Assembly: GCF_010686765.1 (NCBI RefSeq)
Contig: NZ_JAAGWF010000002.1
Location: 124,001-188,000 of the forward strand
Source of the DNA: Geodermatophilus sabuli
GTDB lineage: Bacteria; Actinomycetota; Actinomycetes; Mycobacteriales; Geodermatophilaceae
DNA: 64,000 bases
Direction: 5' to 3'
Below the pieces are notes generated by a model. It was given only the letters and a program-made list of their open reading frames with translations. It did not search any database and was not told the DNA's origin. Shown piece after piece: positions 32,930 through 41,754 of the stretch. Numbering within the stretch: position 1 is the stretch's first letter; every line of letters starts with the position of its first letter. Position numbers and translations under genes: made by a program.

Positions 32930-33802
32930 TCACCGCACGTGCCGGGCCGCGAACTCACCCGGCGTCATCCCGGTGACCTGGGCGAAGTCCCGCGTGAAGT
33001 GCGGCTGGTCGGCGTAGCCGAGGACGGCGGCCACCTCCGCCAGCGTCGTCGAGCGGTCCCGCAGCCGCTCGGCCGCCTCCTGGAGCCGGCGCCGCTGGAT
33101 CAGCCACTTCGGCGTCAGACCCAGCCGGCGCTGCACGAGGCGCTGCAGCGCCCGCTCGGAGAGGTCGAACTCGGCGCACACCTGCGCCACGCGGGTCACG
33201 CCGGAGTCGCCCTCCACGAAGGCCACCAGCCGGTTGACCAGCCGGCCCTCGGGATCGACGGGCAGCAGCGGGCGCAGCGCGTCCTCGTAGGCCGCCATGG
33301 CCGCCCGGTGCGCGCCGGCGGAGCGGGGGTCCCCGCTCATCGCGGCCCGCACCCGGTCGGTCAGCCGTGCGCCGGCGTCCCCCAGGACGTCGGCCACGTC
33401 GACGAACCGGTCGGTGTAGGCGGCCAGCGGTGCGCGGGCGATGAGGGAGCCGCCGGCCGGTGCGCACATGAGCCCGACGGCCCAGCCCTCCCCGGTGAGG
33501 GTGGTGGTGGACAGCCCCGAGACGACACCGTAGAAGCGGGCGTAGTCGGGGGCGACCACGAGCAGGGACACCGGGTACTGCAGCACCCGCTGCGGTGCCT
33601 CCCGGCCCGGGGGCACCGACCACACGGGGATCCAGAACCGCTCCAGCAGGCCGGCGAACTCCGGCCCGGCCTCGTAGCGGTACATCACGTGGGAGGCGTC
33701 CGCGGGGTCCTTGAGGTGGGCCCGCTCCACCTTGTCCATGCGGTCCATGTGGTCCATGCGGTCGAGGCGGACGGCGGTGGTCCGGTCGTCGTCGGGTTTC
33801 AT
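32930..33802 (-). CDS. AraC family transcriptional regulator
   Basis: 290 residues. The N-terminal part is a DUF6597-like sensing region (ERFWIPVWSVPPG), and the last 100 residues form an AraC double helix-turn-helix (AQVCAEFDLSERALQRLVQRRLG and AAVLGYADQPHFTRDFAQVTG, each shown in parts). The start at 33802 gives MKPDDDR; it is preceded only by a weak ribosome site. A 9-base tandem repeat near the N-terminus encodes an odd Met-Asp run. The gene is divergent from TIGR03086 with only 37 bases between them, so it very likely regulates that neighbour. Confidence 0.85.
   Translation of the reverse strand: MKPDDDRTTAVRLDRMDHMDRMDKVERAHLKDPADASHVMYRYEAGPEFAGLLERFWIPVWSVPPGREAPQRVLQYPVSLLVVAPDYARFYGVVSGLSTTTLTGEGWAVGLMCAPAGGSLIARAPLAAYTDRFVDVADVLGDAGARLTDRVRAAMSGDPRSAGAHRAAMAAYEDALRPLLPVDPEGRLVNRLVAFVEGDSGVTRVAQVCAEFDLSERALQRLVQRRLGLTPKWLIQRRRLQEAAERLRDRSTTLAEVAAVLGYADQPHFTRDFAQVTGMTPGEFAARHVR
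33735..33761. repeat. Three tandem copies of a 9-base unit inside the AraC-family gene
   Basis: TCCATGCGG, TCCATGTGG and TCCATGCGG stand head to tail. On the minus strand they encode Met-Asp-Arg/His repeats near the N-terminus of the AraC-type regulator. Copy number could vary by slippage, but the unit keeps the frame. Confidence 0.6.
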
Positions 33803-33826
33803 CAAGACCCAGGGTGCCCGTCTCCC

Positions 33827-33832
33827 TAGCGT
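33827..33832 (+). promoter_or_regulatory. -10 element of a leaderless promoter (TIGR03086 gene)
   Basis: TAGCGT is followed by seven bases and the ATG at 33840. AAGACC, a reasonable -35, lies 17 bases upstream, inside the N-terminal codons of the divergent regulator. Confidence 0.6.
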
Positions 33833-33839
33833 TGCGCCC

Positions 33840-34388
33840 ATGACCAGCACCGCGACCAGCTACCAGACCACCTCGGCCCCCCTGACCGCCGTCCTGGACG
33901 CCGTCCCGCCGGCGGCATGGGGGAACCCCTCCCCGTGCGAGGGATGGGCGGCCCGGGACGTCGTCCGGCACCTGATCGAGACCCAGCGGGACTTCCTCAC
34001 CGGCCGCGGGGCCGACCTGGGCCCGCTGCCGGACGTCGACGCCGATCCCGCCGCCGCCTGGCGGGCCCACGCGACCCGGGTGGCCGACGTCCTCGCCGAC
34101 GACGCCTTCGCGGCGGCCGGGTACGACGGGTTCTTCGGGCCGACCACGGTCGGCGCCACGCTCGAGCAGTTCTACGTGTGGGACATGGTCGTGCACCGCT
34201 GGGACGTCGCCCGCGCCGCCGGCATCGAGCCCGGGCTCACCGACGCCGAGGTCGACCGCATGGAGCAGGGCGCCCAGAGCTTCGGGGAGGCGCTGTACAT
34301 GGACGGCATCTGCCGGCCGGGCACCGAGGCCCCCGCCGGGGCCGACCGGGCGACGCAGGTGCTGGCCCTCCTGGGACGGGCGGCCTGA
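33840..34388 (+). CDS. TIGR03086 family metal-binding protein (mycothiol maleylpyruvate isomerase-like)
   Basis: 182 residues. The DinB/MDMPI-type helical fold is indicated by WGNPSPCEGWAARDVVRHLIETQ, with His in DVVRHL and by DMVVHRWDVARA, where the metal-binding His lies. This family includes mycothiol-dependent enzymes in actinobacteria. The ATG has no ribosome site but a good leaderless -10. The AraC-type regulator next to it is probably its controller. Confidence 0.85.
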   Translation: MTSTATSYQTTSAPLTAVLDAVPPAAWGNPSPCEGWAARDVVRHLIETQRDFLTGRGADLGPLPDVDADPAAAWRAHATRVADVLADDAFAAAGYDGFFGPTTVGATLEQFYVWDMVVHRWDVARAAGIEPGLTDAEVDRMEQGAQSFGEALYMDGICRPGTEAPAGADRATQVLALLGRAA

Positions 34389-34432
34389 CCGTGCCGGCTC
34401 GACCTCGCGTGCGCCGCTGAGCGCGCGGGGTT

Positions 34433-34454
34433 GACCTCACGTGCACTGGAGGTC
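34433..34454. promoter_or_regulatory. MerR-like operator dyad upstream of the ABC exporter
   Basis: GACCTC and GAGGTC are separated by ten bases and begin two bases into TTGACC, a good -35. Placed between -35 and -10, such dyads are the mark of MerR-type regulation with a long spacer. A related half-site, GGCTCGACCTCGCG, lies about 35 bases upstream. No MerR gene is in the window. Confidence 0.45.
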
Positions 34455-34569
34455 GGAGGCTCGACCCGCCCCGCCGCCGGGAAATCGGTGGCGGGGCGAT
34501 GACCCCGAGGCCCCGTTCCGGTCAGAGGGTCGAGAGACGATGCGACCGACCCCGAGGTGAGGACACCCG

Positions 34570-35550
34570 ATGACCAGATCCGCCCCGCTCGCCGTCGAGG
34601 CCACCGGCCTCGCAAAGTCCTTCGGCAGCACCCGTGCGGTCGCGGGCATCGACCTCGCCGTCCCGGCCGGCACGATCTACGGCGTCCTCGGGCCCAACGG
34701 GGCGGGCAAGACCACGACCATCCGGATGCTCGCCACCCTGATCCCGCCCGACGCCGGCTCGGCCCGCGTGCTGGGCCACGACATCGCCACCGACGCCGAC
34801 GCGGTCCGCGGGCTGGTCAGCCTCACCGGCCAGCTGGCCTCGGTCGACGAGGAGCTCACCGGGCGGGAGAACCTGGTCCTGCTCGGCCGGCTGCTCGGGC
34901 ACGGCCGCGCCGCCGCCCGCGACCGCGCCGACGAACTGCTGACCGCCTTCGGCATCGCCGAGGCCGCGGCCAAGCTGGTCAAGCACTACTCCGGCGGCAT
35001 GCGCCGGCGGCTGGACATCGCGGCCAGCCTCGTCGTCACCCCGCAGCTGATGTTCCTCGACGAGCCGACGACCGGCCTGGACCCGCGGTCGCGCAACCAG
35101 GTCTGGGAGATCGCCCGGGCGCTGGTGGCCGAGGGGACGACGATCCTGCTCTGCACGCAGTACCTGGAGGAGGCCGACCAGCTCGCCGACGGCATCGTCG
35201 TCATCGACCGCGGCCAGGTCATCGCCGAGGGGACGCCGGGCCAGCTCAAGGCCTCCGTCGGCAGCGGCTCCCTGCGCGTGCGGCTGCTCGCCCCCGACCA
35301 GCGGGCCGAGGCCGCGCGCGTGCTCGAGCGCGCGGTCGGGGCGGTGGTTCTGGACCCGGACCCGGCGTCGCTGTCCGCCGCCTGCGCGGACCCCGGGCGC
35401 GCGGCCCTGGGCGTGGCGGAGCTGGCTCGCGCGGGCGTGGGTCTCGCCGACTTCTCCCTCGACCAGCCCAGCCTGGACGAGGTGTTCCTGTCCCTGACCG
35501 GGCACGCCGCCGACGCGTCGTCGCGCACCCTCGAGGAGCAGCCGTCATGA
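34570..35550 (+). CDS. ABC transporter ATP-binding protein, DrrA type
   Basis: 326 residues. Walker [12 protein letters not shown] near residue 43, signature YSGGMRRR, Walker [14 protein letters not shown] and switch His region. The C-terminal extension (about 230-326) with [15 protein letters not shown] is typical of the daunorubicin-resistance family DrrA. It powers an exporter of a drug, lipid or other hydrophobic compound. The permease overlaps by ATGA. The upstream 180-base gap holds a MerR-like dyad, which fits induction by a substrate. Confidence 0.9.
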   Translation: MTRSAPLAVEATGLAKSFGSTRAVAGIDLAVPAGTIYGVLGPNGAGKTTTIRMLATLIPPDAGSARVLGHDIATDADAVRGLVSLTGQLASVDEELTGRENLVLLGRLLGHGRAAARDRADELLTAFGIAEAAAKLVKHYSGGMRRRLDIAASLVVTPQLMFLDEPTTGLDPRSRNQVWEIARALVAEGTTILLCTQYLEEADQLADGIVVIDRGQVIAEGTPGQLKASVGSGSLRVRLLAPDQRAEAARVLERAVGAVVLDPDPASLSAACADPGRAALGVAELARAGVGLADFSLDQPSLDEVFLSLTGHAADASSRTLEEQPS

Positions 35551-36383
35551 CCGCCACCACCACCGCTCCCGACGCCGCCGACACCGCCGCCGTCCGCCGG
35601 GCCATCGCCTCCACCGCCCGGCCGGCCCGCCCCGGGCCGCTGTCGACCGCGCTCACGTTCGGCTGGCGCGGCATGCTCAAGGTCAAGCACGTGCCCGAGC
35701 AGCTGCTCGACGTGACGATCACGCCGGTCATGTTCCTGCTGATGTTCACGTACCTGTTCGGGGGCGCGATCGCCGGCTCCACCAGCGCCTACCTCGACTA
35801 CACGCTGCCCGGCCTGCTCGTCATGTCGGTGCTGTTCACGACCGTCTACTCCGGCGTCTCGCTCAACACCGACATGACCAAGGGCGTCGTCGACCGGTTC
35901 CGCTCGCTGCCGATCTGGCGGCCGGCGCCGCTGCTGGGCTCGCTGCTCGGTGACAGCGTCCGCTACGTCATCGCCGGCACGGTGATCATCGTGGTCGGGG
36001 TGGCGCTGGGGTTCCGGCCGGAGGGGGGCCCGCTGGGCGCCGTGGCGGCCCTCGGGCTGGTCGTCGTCTTCTCCTTCGGGCTGTCCTGGGTCTTCTCCGT
36101 GCTGGGTCTCCTGCTGCGCTCCCCGAACGCGGTGATGAACGCCGGCTTCATGGGCATCTTCCCGCTGACGTTCCTGTCCAACGTCTTCGTGGACCCCGCC
36201 ACCCTGCCCGGGCCGCTCCAGGCGTTCGTCGACGTCAACCCGATCTCCATCCTCGCGACGGCGTCGCGGTCGCTCATGGCCGGCGACCCCGACGGGACGG
36301 CGATCGTGACCTCGCTCGTGGTGGCGGCCCTCCTGGCGGCGGTCTTCCTGCCGCTGACCACCCGGCTCTACCGGAGCCGCTGA
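35547..36383 (+). CDS. ABC transporter permease, DrrB type
   Basis: 278 residues with six membrane helices. Family marks are [42 protein letters not shown] and [15 protein letters not shown] (given as parts). It is the membrane half of the DrrAB-type exporter. Its ATG overlaps the stop of the ATPase as ATGA, so translation is coupled. A flavodoxin-like gene follows on the same strand after 44 bases. Confidence 0.9.
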   Translation: MTATTTAPDAADTAAVRRAIASTARPARPGPLSTALTFGWRGMLKVKHVPEQLLDVTITPVMFLLMFTYLFGGAIAGSTSAYLDYTLPGLLVMSVLFTTVYSGVSLNTDMTKGVVDRFRSLPIWRPAPLLGSLLGDSVRYVIAGTVIIVVGVALGFRPEGGPLGAVAALGLVVVFSFGLSWVFSVLGLLLRSPNAVMNAGFMGIFPLTFLSNVFVDPATLPGPLQAFVDVNPISILATASRSLMAGDPDGTAIVTSLVVAALLAAVFLPLTTRLYRSR

Positions 36384-36427
36384 CCGGAGCGGCACGAGGG
36401 GCGGGCGCGCCGGGGGAGGATGCCGGC

Positions 36428-36868
36428 GTGCCCCGCCTGCTCGTCGTCCACCACACCCCGTCACCGGCCATGCAGGCGCTGCTCGAGGCGGTCCGGGAAG
36501 GCGCGGCACTGGTCGAGGAGGCCGAGCTCACCGTGCGCCCGGCCCTGTCGGCCGGAGCCGCCGACCTGCTCGCCGCCGACGGCGTCCTGCTGGGCACCCC
36601 GGCGAACATCGGCTACATGTCCGGGGCGCTGAAGCACTTCTTCGACACGGTGTACTACCCGTGCCTCGACGCCACGGCGGGACTGCCCTACGGCGTCTAC
36701 GTGCACGGCAACGACGACACGGCCGGCGCGCTGGCGGCCATCGGCCGGATCACCGGTGCGCTGCGGTGGAAGCAGGTCGCCGCGCCCGTGAGCCTGATCG
36801 GCGCGCCCGGCCGGACCGACCTGGACGCGGTCCGGGAGCTCGCCGCGACGGTCGCGGTCTCCCTGTAG
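36428..36868 (+). CDS. Flavodoxin-like NAD(P)H-dependent oxidoreductase
   Basis: 146 residues of the flavodoxin fold. HHTPSPAMQALLEAV carries the phosphate-binding loop after strand 1, GTPANIGYMSGALKHFFD is the FMN-contact region typical of NAD(P)H-dependent FMN reductases, and YGVYVHGNDDTAG follows. GGGGAGGA lies eight bases before the GTG. It could supply reduced FMN to the flavin monooxygenases of this genome, but no such gene is adjacent. Confidence 0.87.
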   Translation: MPRLLVVHHTPSPAMQALLEAVREGAALVEEAELTVRPALSAGAADLLAADGVLLGTPANIGYMSGALKHFFDTVYYPCLDATAGLPYGVYVHGNDDTAGALAAIGRITGALRWKQVAAPVSLIGAPGRTDLDAVRELAATVAVSL

Positions 36869-36912
36869 CGGACACATCCCGTCGCCGGGCCCGCTCCGGG
36901 CATGCTCCTCCC

Positions 36913-37656
36913 GTGACGCGCAGGAGGGCACGGGCGGTCGCCGTGGTGCTCGGGTCGGCCCTGACCGCCTGGAACAACGCCGTCGTGCCCCGGCTGCCGC
37001 ACTCCACCCGCGCCTACGTGGCGGCCAACGGAGCGGCCACCGGCGTGCTGCTGGCAGCGGGCCGGGCGCTCGGGGCGACCTGGGCGGACCTGGGTCTCTC
37101 GCCGCGGCACCTGTCGGCCGGACTGCGGGCGGGCGGGCCTCCCTCGGTCCTGCTCGCCGCCGGGTGGTCGGCCGCCGTGACCCTGCCCGGCGTCCGTCCG
37201 CTGGTCGCCGACGCCCGCATCGCCGGTCTCGGCACCCGCGAGGTCGCCGCACAGGTCCTGCTCCGGATCCCGCTGGGCACGGTCCTGTGGGAGGAGGTCG
37301 CCTTCCGGGGGGTCCTGCCGGCCGCCCTCCGCGCGGCGACGTCCCCCCGCGCGGCGACGGCGGCGAACGCGGTGCTGTTCGGGCTCTGGCACGTCCGGCC
37401 CACCCTCGCGGCGCTCGACGCCAACGGCCTGGCGGGGCGGCGCGCCGCCCGCGCTGCCGCCGTGTTGGGGGCGTGCGGAGCGACGGCGGCCACCGACCTG
37501 CTGTTCGGCCGGCTGCGGAGGGGCAGCGGCAGCCTGCTCGCTCCCGCGCTGGTGCACCTGACGGCCAACGGACTCGGCACGCTCGCCGCCGCCGCCGCGC
37601 ACCGACTCGGCCGGCCCGCGGCCGCAGCCGGACGGCGGCGCGGGACGGGCTTGTGA
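36913..37656 (+). CDS. CPBP family intramembrane glutamic endopeptidase
   Basis: 247 residues with about six to eight membrane helices. The CPBP (Abi) motifs are present: WEEVAFRGVL (EE-x-x-x-R) near residue 122, LFGLWHV (His) near 155 and PALVHLTANG near the end. These proteins cleave membrane-linked or prenylated proteins, or act in bacteriocin immunity. The GTG at 36913 may be leaderless: CATGCT stands six bases upstream. Confidence 0.87.
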   Translation: MTRRRARAVAVVLGSALTAWNNAVVPRLPHSTRAYVAANGAATGVLLAAGRALGATWADLGLSPRHLSAGLRAGGPPSVLLAAGWSAAVTLPGVRPLVADARIAGLGTREVAAQVLLRIPLGTVLWEEVAFRGVLPAALRAATSPRAATAANAVLFGLWHVRPTLAALDANGLAGRRAARAAAVLGACGATAATDLLFGRLRRGSGSLLAPALVHLTANGLGTLAAAAAHRLGRPAAAAGRRRGTGL

Positions 37657-37749
37657 GCCGCCGCGACCGGGGGGAGCATCGCCCGCACCGCCCGGCCGGA
37701 CGGGCCGCGGCCGGCGGGCGCACCGGCGCGACGGCGAGGAGTGGTCGGG

Positions 37750-37920
37750 ATGGACAGGGACCCGGGGCGACAGACGGGGGACTACAACTCCGACCTGGTG
37801 CACGAGGAGGTCGGTGCGCGGGACCACCGGCCCGCCGGGGAGCACGGCGGCGCGCCCCCGGCCGGGAGCCGCGACGACCCGGGCGGGGACCTCGGGTACG
37901 ACGAGGCGCATGACCGCTGA
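37750..37920 (+). CDS. Small acidic protein with two DY/GY-D repeats (56 residues)
   Basis: 56 residues beginning MDRDPGRQTGDYNSDLVHEE and ending GYDEAHDR. Two related segments, GDYNSDLVHEE and GDLGYDEAHDR, stand at the two ends, separated by a Gly/Pro-rich linker. GAGGAG lies about nine bases before the ATG at 37750. The ATPase gene starts 45 bases downstream. Short proteins of this kind, with paired D-Y-x-x-D-x-x-H-E segments, seem to recur in actinobacteria (from memory, not searched). Function not known. Confidence 0.6.
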   Translation: MDRDPGRQTGDYNSDLVHEEVGARDHRPAGEHGGAPPAGSRDDPGGDLGYDEAHDR

Positions 37921-37965
37921 CCCCGGCTCTCCTCCGCCCGGCGCCGCGCCGGGGAGGTGACGCCC

Positions 37966-40089
37966 GTGCAGGGGCTCACCGGGCCTGCCGCGGCCGGTGC
38001 TCTGGCCGGCCGGCTGGCCCGGGCCCGCGAGAGGTCGTTCATCGGCCGCGCCGCCGAGCGCGCCCTTCTCGCCGCTGCCCTCGCCGAGCACCCGCCCGGG
38101 TTCGCCGTCCTGTTCGTGCACGGCCCCGGCGGCATCGGCAAGACGGCGCTCCTGGGCCGGCTGGCGCGCGACGCCGAGGCGGCGGGTGCGACGCCGATCC
38201 CCGTCGACGGCCGCACCATCGACCCGACGCCGGCCGGGTTCACCGCTGCCCTCGCCGCCCACCTGGGCCTGCGGCCGGGCAGCGACCCCCTCCCGGCGCT
38301 GCACGCCGGGTGCCCTCCGCTGCTGCTCGTGGACACCTTCGAGCGGTGTGCCGGGCTGCAGGGGTGGCTGCGGACGGAGTTCCTTCCCCGCCTGCCGGCC
38401 GCGGCGGTGACCGTCCTCGCCGGCCGGGACCCACCCGAGGAGACCTGGCGGCTGGACCCCGCCTGGCACGACCTCGTGCGCGTGGTGGCGCTGCGCAACC
38501 TGCTCCCGGACGACGCCGCCGCGCTGCTGGCCGCCCGCGGGGTCCCCGCCGGCCTGCACGACCGGGTCCTGGCCTTCGCCGGCGGTCACCCGCTGGCGTT
38601 GTGCCTGGTCGCCGAGCTGCTGGCCCGTCACGGCGGCGCCCTGCCCGACCCCGGTGCGCCCGATGTCGTCCGCGCGCTGCTCGCCCGGTTCGTCGACGAG
38701 GCACCGACCCCTGGCCACCGGGCCGCGCTGGAGGTCTGCGCGCACGCGCGGGTCACCACCGAGTCGCTGCTGCGCGCCGCGGTGGACGGGTCCGGGGCGG
38801 GCGAGTCGTTCGCCTGGCTGCGCGGCCGCTCCTTCGTGGAGGAGGGCGCCGAGGGCCTGTACCCGCACGACCTCGCCCGCGAGGTGCTCGACGCGGAGCT
38901 GCGCTGGCGGGACCCCGAGCGGTACGCCGACCTGCACCGGCGGATCCGCGACCACGTCACCGCGGGCCTGCGCTCGGACTCCGGGTCGGGGCTGCGGCCC
39001 TGGCGGGACCTGCTGTTCCTGCACCGCCGCAACCCGGTGTTCGCGCCGTTCCTCCGCTGGGAGGCCGAGACCAGCGTCTACGAGGAGGGCTACCGTCCGG
39101 CCGACCGGACGTCGCTGCTCGGGATGACAGCGGCAGCGGAGGGCGCGGAGTCCGCGGCGGTCCTCGGGCACTGGCTCGACCGGTGCCCCGAGAGCTGCCG
39201 CGTGTACCGCCGTGTCGGGCAGTCCGGGCCCGCGGGGTTCGCGCTGCCCCTGCGCCTCGGCGCGCCGGAGCCCCGTGACCTGTCTGTCGACCCGGTCGTG
39301 GCGGCCGCGTGGGCGCGCGCCGGCCGCCGGGCCCCGCTGCGGCCGGGCGAGCACCTCGAGGTGCTCCGGACGTTCGTCGTCCCCGGCGCCTACCACCGTC
39401 CGTCGCCGGTGATGGACCAGATCCAGGTGCGGTGCGCCCAGGGCTGGACGACGCCCCCGGGGCCGGCCGTGTCGGTCCTGGTGCTGGCCGATCCGGGGTT
39501 CTGGGCGCCCCAGATGGCCTACATCGGTCACACCCCCGCCGGGGAGGTGACCGTCGGGGCGCGGACGTACACCCTCTTCGTGCACGACTGGCGGGAGGTG
39601 CCCCCGGGCGTCTGGTTCCGTGGCCTGGCCGAGCGGGAGCTCGCCAGCGGGCCCCCGGCACCCGCCGTCCCGGACACCGCGCCCCCGCGGGCGGTGCTCT
39701 CCGAGCCGGAGTTCGCGGCCGCCGTCAAGGAGGCACTGCGCTGCTGGCGGCGACCGGCCGAGCTCGCCCGCAGCCCGCTGTGCCGCTCGAGCGTCGTGGC
39801 CACCGTCCGCGGCGGCCGGCGCCCCGAGCAGGTGCTCGCCGACCTCCTGGTCGAGGCCACCGACTCCCTCGCCGGCGATCCGCGGGACACCCGGCTGCAC
39901 CGCGCGCTGGCGACCACGTTCTTCCGAGGCGCGCCGACGCAGGAGGCCGCGGCCGAGCGCCTCGGCCTGCCGTTCTCGACCTACCGGCGGCACCTCGCGG
40001 CGGGCACCGCCCGGGTCACCTCCTGGCTCTGGGACCGCGAACTGCGCGGACCCGGGCAGGGATCGAGCAGGAACCGGCCTGTCGGCTGA
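37966..40089 (+). CDS. STAND-like ATPase with C-terminal helical DNA-binding-like domain
   Basis: 707 residues, not a recognised named gene. AAA/NB-ARC-like N-terminal half: GRAAERALLAAAL, Walker A GPGGIGKTALL near residue 54, Walker B PPLLLVDTFERC near 120 and a GGHPLAL motif near 215, the layout of STAND signal ATPases. The middle (about 430-540) resembles an acyltransferase-like fold (PVMDQIQVRCAQGW and FVHDWREVPPGVWF). The last 130 residues end AAERLGLPFSTYRRHLAAG, a probable helix-turn-helix. The GTG at 37966 has GGGGAGG eight bases upstream. It is followed after 46 bases by a FAD oxidoreductase, with which it may form a functional pair. Confidence 0.8.
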   Translation: MQGLTGPAAAGALAGRLARARERSFIGRAAERALLAAALAEHPPGFAVLFVHGPGGIGKTALLGRLARDAEAAGATPIPVDGRTIDPTPAGFTAALAAHLGLRPGSDPLPALHAGCPPLLLVDTFERCAGLQGWLRTEFLPRLPAAAVTVLAGRDPPEETWRLDPAWHDLVRVVALRNLLPDDAAALLAARGVPAGLHDRVLAFAGGHPLALCLVAELLARHGGALPDPGAPDVVRALLARFVDEAPTPGHRAALEVCAHARVTTESLLRAAVDGSGAGESFAWLRGRSFVEEGAEGLYPHDLAREVLDAELRWRDPERYADLHRRIRDHVTAGLRSDSGSGLRPWRDLLFLHRRNPVFAPFLRWEAETSVYEEGYRPADRTSLLGMTAAAEGAESAAVLGHWLDRCPESCRVYRRVGQSGPAGFALPLRLGAPEPRDLSVDPVVAAAWARAGRRAPLRPGEHLEVLRTFVVPGAYHRPSPVMDQIQVRCAQGWTTPPGPAVSVLVLADPGFWAPQMAYIGHTPAGEVTVGARTYTLFVHDWREVPPGVWFRGLAERELASGPPAPAVPDTAPPRAVLSEPEFAAAVKEALRCWRRPAELARSPLCRSSVVATVRGGRRPEQVLADLLVEATDSLAGDPRDTRLHRALATTFFRGAPTQEAAAERLGLPFSTYRRHLAAGTARVTSWLWDRELRGPGQGSSRNRPVG

Positions 40090-40135
40090 ACAGCCGATCG
40101 CTGGACCGTCCTCCCACCGACCGAGGGAGGACACC

Positions 40136-41515
40136 ATGTCCGAGCACACCGACTCCGCGATCGTCGTCGGGGCCAGCATCGGGGGGCTCCTGGCCGCCCG
40201 GGTGCTCAGCGTCACGCACGCCCGGGTGACCGTCGTGGAACGCGACGTCCTGGCCGACGGCGCCGTCCACCGGCGAGGGGTGCCGCAGAGCCGGCACGCG
40301 CACGGGCTGCTCGCCCGTGGCCGCGAGGCCCTGGAGGAGCTCTTCCCGGGGCTGACCGCCGAGCTGACCGCACTGGGCGTGCCCGCCGCCGACCTGCAGT
40401 CGGGGTTCCGCTGGGTGAACGCCGGCCGGCTGCTGTGCCAGGCGCCGTCGGGCCTCGTCGGTCTCGGCGTCAGCCGGGCCCTGCTGGAGTCCCGCGTCCG
40501 GGCCCGTGTCCGGGCCCTGCTCGGGGTCGGCATCGCCGACGGCTGCGCCGCCACCGGGCTCGCCGTCTCCGCCGACGGCCGCCGGGTGACCGGGCTCCGG
40601 GTGGTGCGCGCGGGCGGTGCGGCGGAGGTGCTCGGGGCCGACCTGGTCGTCGACGCCACCGGACGGGGATCCCGCGCCCCGTCCTGGCTGGAGTCCCTCG
40701 GCTACCCGGCGCCGGAGGTCGACGAGGTGCCGATCGGGCTCGCCTACGCCTCCCGCGCCTACCGGCGCGACGCCTCCGGCCCGGACGGCGCCGCGATCGC
40801 CGGCACGCCGGCGGACCCGCGCGGAGGGGTGATGATCGCCCAGGAGGACGACCGCTGGATCGTGTCCGTCGGGGGCATCCTGGGCGACGCCGCGCCGCTG
40901 GACCACGCGGGCTTCACCGCCTTCACCGCGACGCTGCCCTCTCCGCTGATCCACGAGGTCGTCCGGGACGCCGAACCGCTGGGCGACGCGGTGCGGTTCC
41001 GCTTCCCGGCCAGTTCGCGCCGCCGGTACGAGCGGCTGGGCCGTTTCCCGGAGGGGTTCCTGGTGATGGGGGACGCCGTCGCCAGCTTCGACCCGGTCTA
41101 CGGGCAGGGCATGAGCGTCGCGGCCGTCGAGGCGCTCGCGCTGCGCCGCTGCCTGGACCGGGGGACCGAGGATCTGGCCCACCGGTTCTTCCGGGCCGCC
41201 GCCACCGTCATCGACTCGCCGTGGCGAATCGCCGTGGGTGGCGACCTGCGGTTCCCCGGCGTCCCGGGACCGCGGACGCGTTCGGTCCGCGCGGTCAACG
41301 CGTACCTGGAACGGCTGCACGTCGCGGCCGAGCACGACCCCGCCGTCGGCCGGGCGTTCCTCCGCGTGGTCAGCCTGCTCGACCCACCGCAGCGGCTGTT
41401 CGCCCCCGGGACGGCGCTGCGGGTCATGCGCGGGACCCGCAGCGCGGCCCTGACCGGGGGGTCCCCGGTGCGGCACGCCGCGCCGGCGCTCCCCGGGACG
41501 GGCGGAGCGCGCTGA
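40136..41515 (+). CDS. FAD-dependent monooxygenase-like oxidoreductase
   Basis: 459 residues. FAD dinucleotide motif IVVGASIGGLLAARVL at the N-terminus, the segment RGVPQSRHAHGLLARG, and the second FAD motif GDAVASFDPVYGQGMSVA near residue 300. This layout is shared by aromatic hydroxylases, geranylgeranyl reductases and flavin halogenases. There is no halogenase WxWxIP motif. GAGGGAGG stands before the ATG. The upstream neighbour is the STAND-like ATPase, so the product may be switched by that protein. The substrate is unknown. Confidence 0.86.
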   Translation: MSEHTDSAIVVGASIGGLLAARVLSVTHARVTVVERDVLADGAVHRRGVPQSRHAHGLLARGREALEELFPGLTAELTALGVPAADLQSGFRWVNAGRLLCQAPSGLVGLGVSRALLESRVRARVRALLGVGIADGCAATGLAVSADGRRVTGLRVVRAGGAAEVLGADLVVDATGRGSRAPSWLESLGYPAPEVDEVPIGLAYASRAYRRDASGPDGAAIAGTPADPRGGVMIAQEDDRWIVSVGGILGDAAPLDHAGFTAFTATLPSPLIHEVVRDAEPLGDAVRFRFPASSRRRYERLGRFPEGFLVMGDAVASFDPVYGQGMSVAAVEALALRRCLDRGTEDLAHRFFRAAATVIDSPWRIAVGGDLRFPGVPGPRTRSVRAVNAYLERLHVAAEHDPAVGRAFLRVVSLLDPPQRLFAPGTALRVMRGTRSAALTGGSPVRHAAPALPGTGGAR

Positions 41516-41553
41516 GAGCCGGACCGATCGGCCCGGGGGGCGTCCGACGACCG

Positions 41554-41596
41554 CCGGCCCGGCGCGTGCCGCGAAACGGCGACACGCCCGGGCCGG
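41554..41596. terminator. Long hairpin terminator after the FAD oxidoreductase
   Basis: CCGGCCCGGCGCGTG and CACGCCCGGGCCGG pair almost completely with one bulged base, enclosing a second small stem GCCG/CGGC. It ends the ATPase/FAD pair and separates it from the carboxylase operon. Confidence 0.6.
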
Positions 41597-41630
41597 TGGT
41601 CGTGTGGTCCCCGCCACAGTTCAGGCTGCA

Positions 41631-41636
41631 TTGACG
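41631..41636 (+). promoter_or_regulatory. Possible -35 of the reductase-carboxylase operon
   Basis: TTGACG in the 239-base gap before the SDR at 41755. A matching -10 is not clear (CAGATC or TCAAGC at about 17 bases), so the promoter is only a candidate. Confidence 0.3.
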
Positions 41637-41754
41637 TCGCCGACGTGCTCAGATCAAGCTGCCGCGTACCCACCCGTTGCCGTCGCCACCTGCGTGACCG
41701 GCCCCGGGCGGGGACGGGCAGCGGCACCCGAGCTCCGAGATCGAGGAGAAGTCG

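Noticed and set aside
33735-33761. The tandem 9-mer as a CRISPR or other repeat array
   Set aside because: Units are direct, without unique spacers, only three, and in frame inside a coding gene.
36697-40659. A 1,320-codon open frame on the minus strand
   Set aside because: It is antisense to the CPBP, ATPase and FAD genes, has no family pattern and a low-complexity Arg/Gly/Ala/Pro content. Long empty frames opposite real genes are normal in sequence this GC-rich.
40136-41515. The FAD protein as a flavin-dependent halogenase
   Set aside because: The halogenase WxWxIP motif is absent; only the general FAD-monooxygenase motifs are present.
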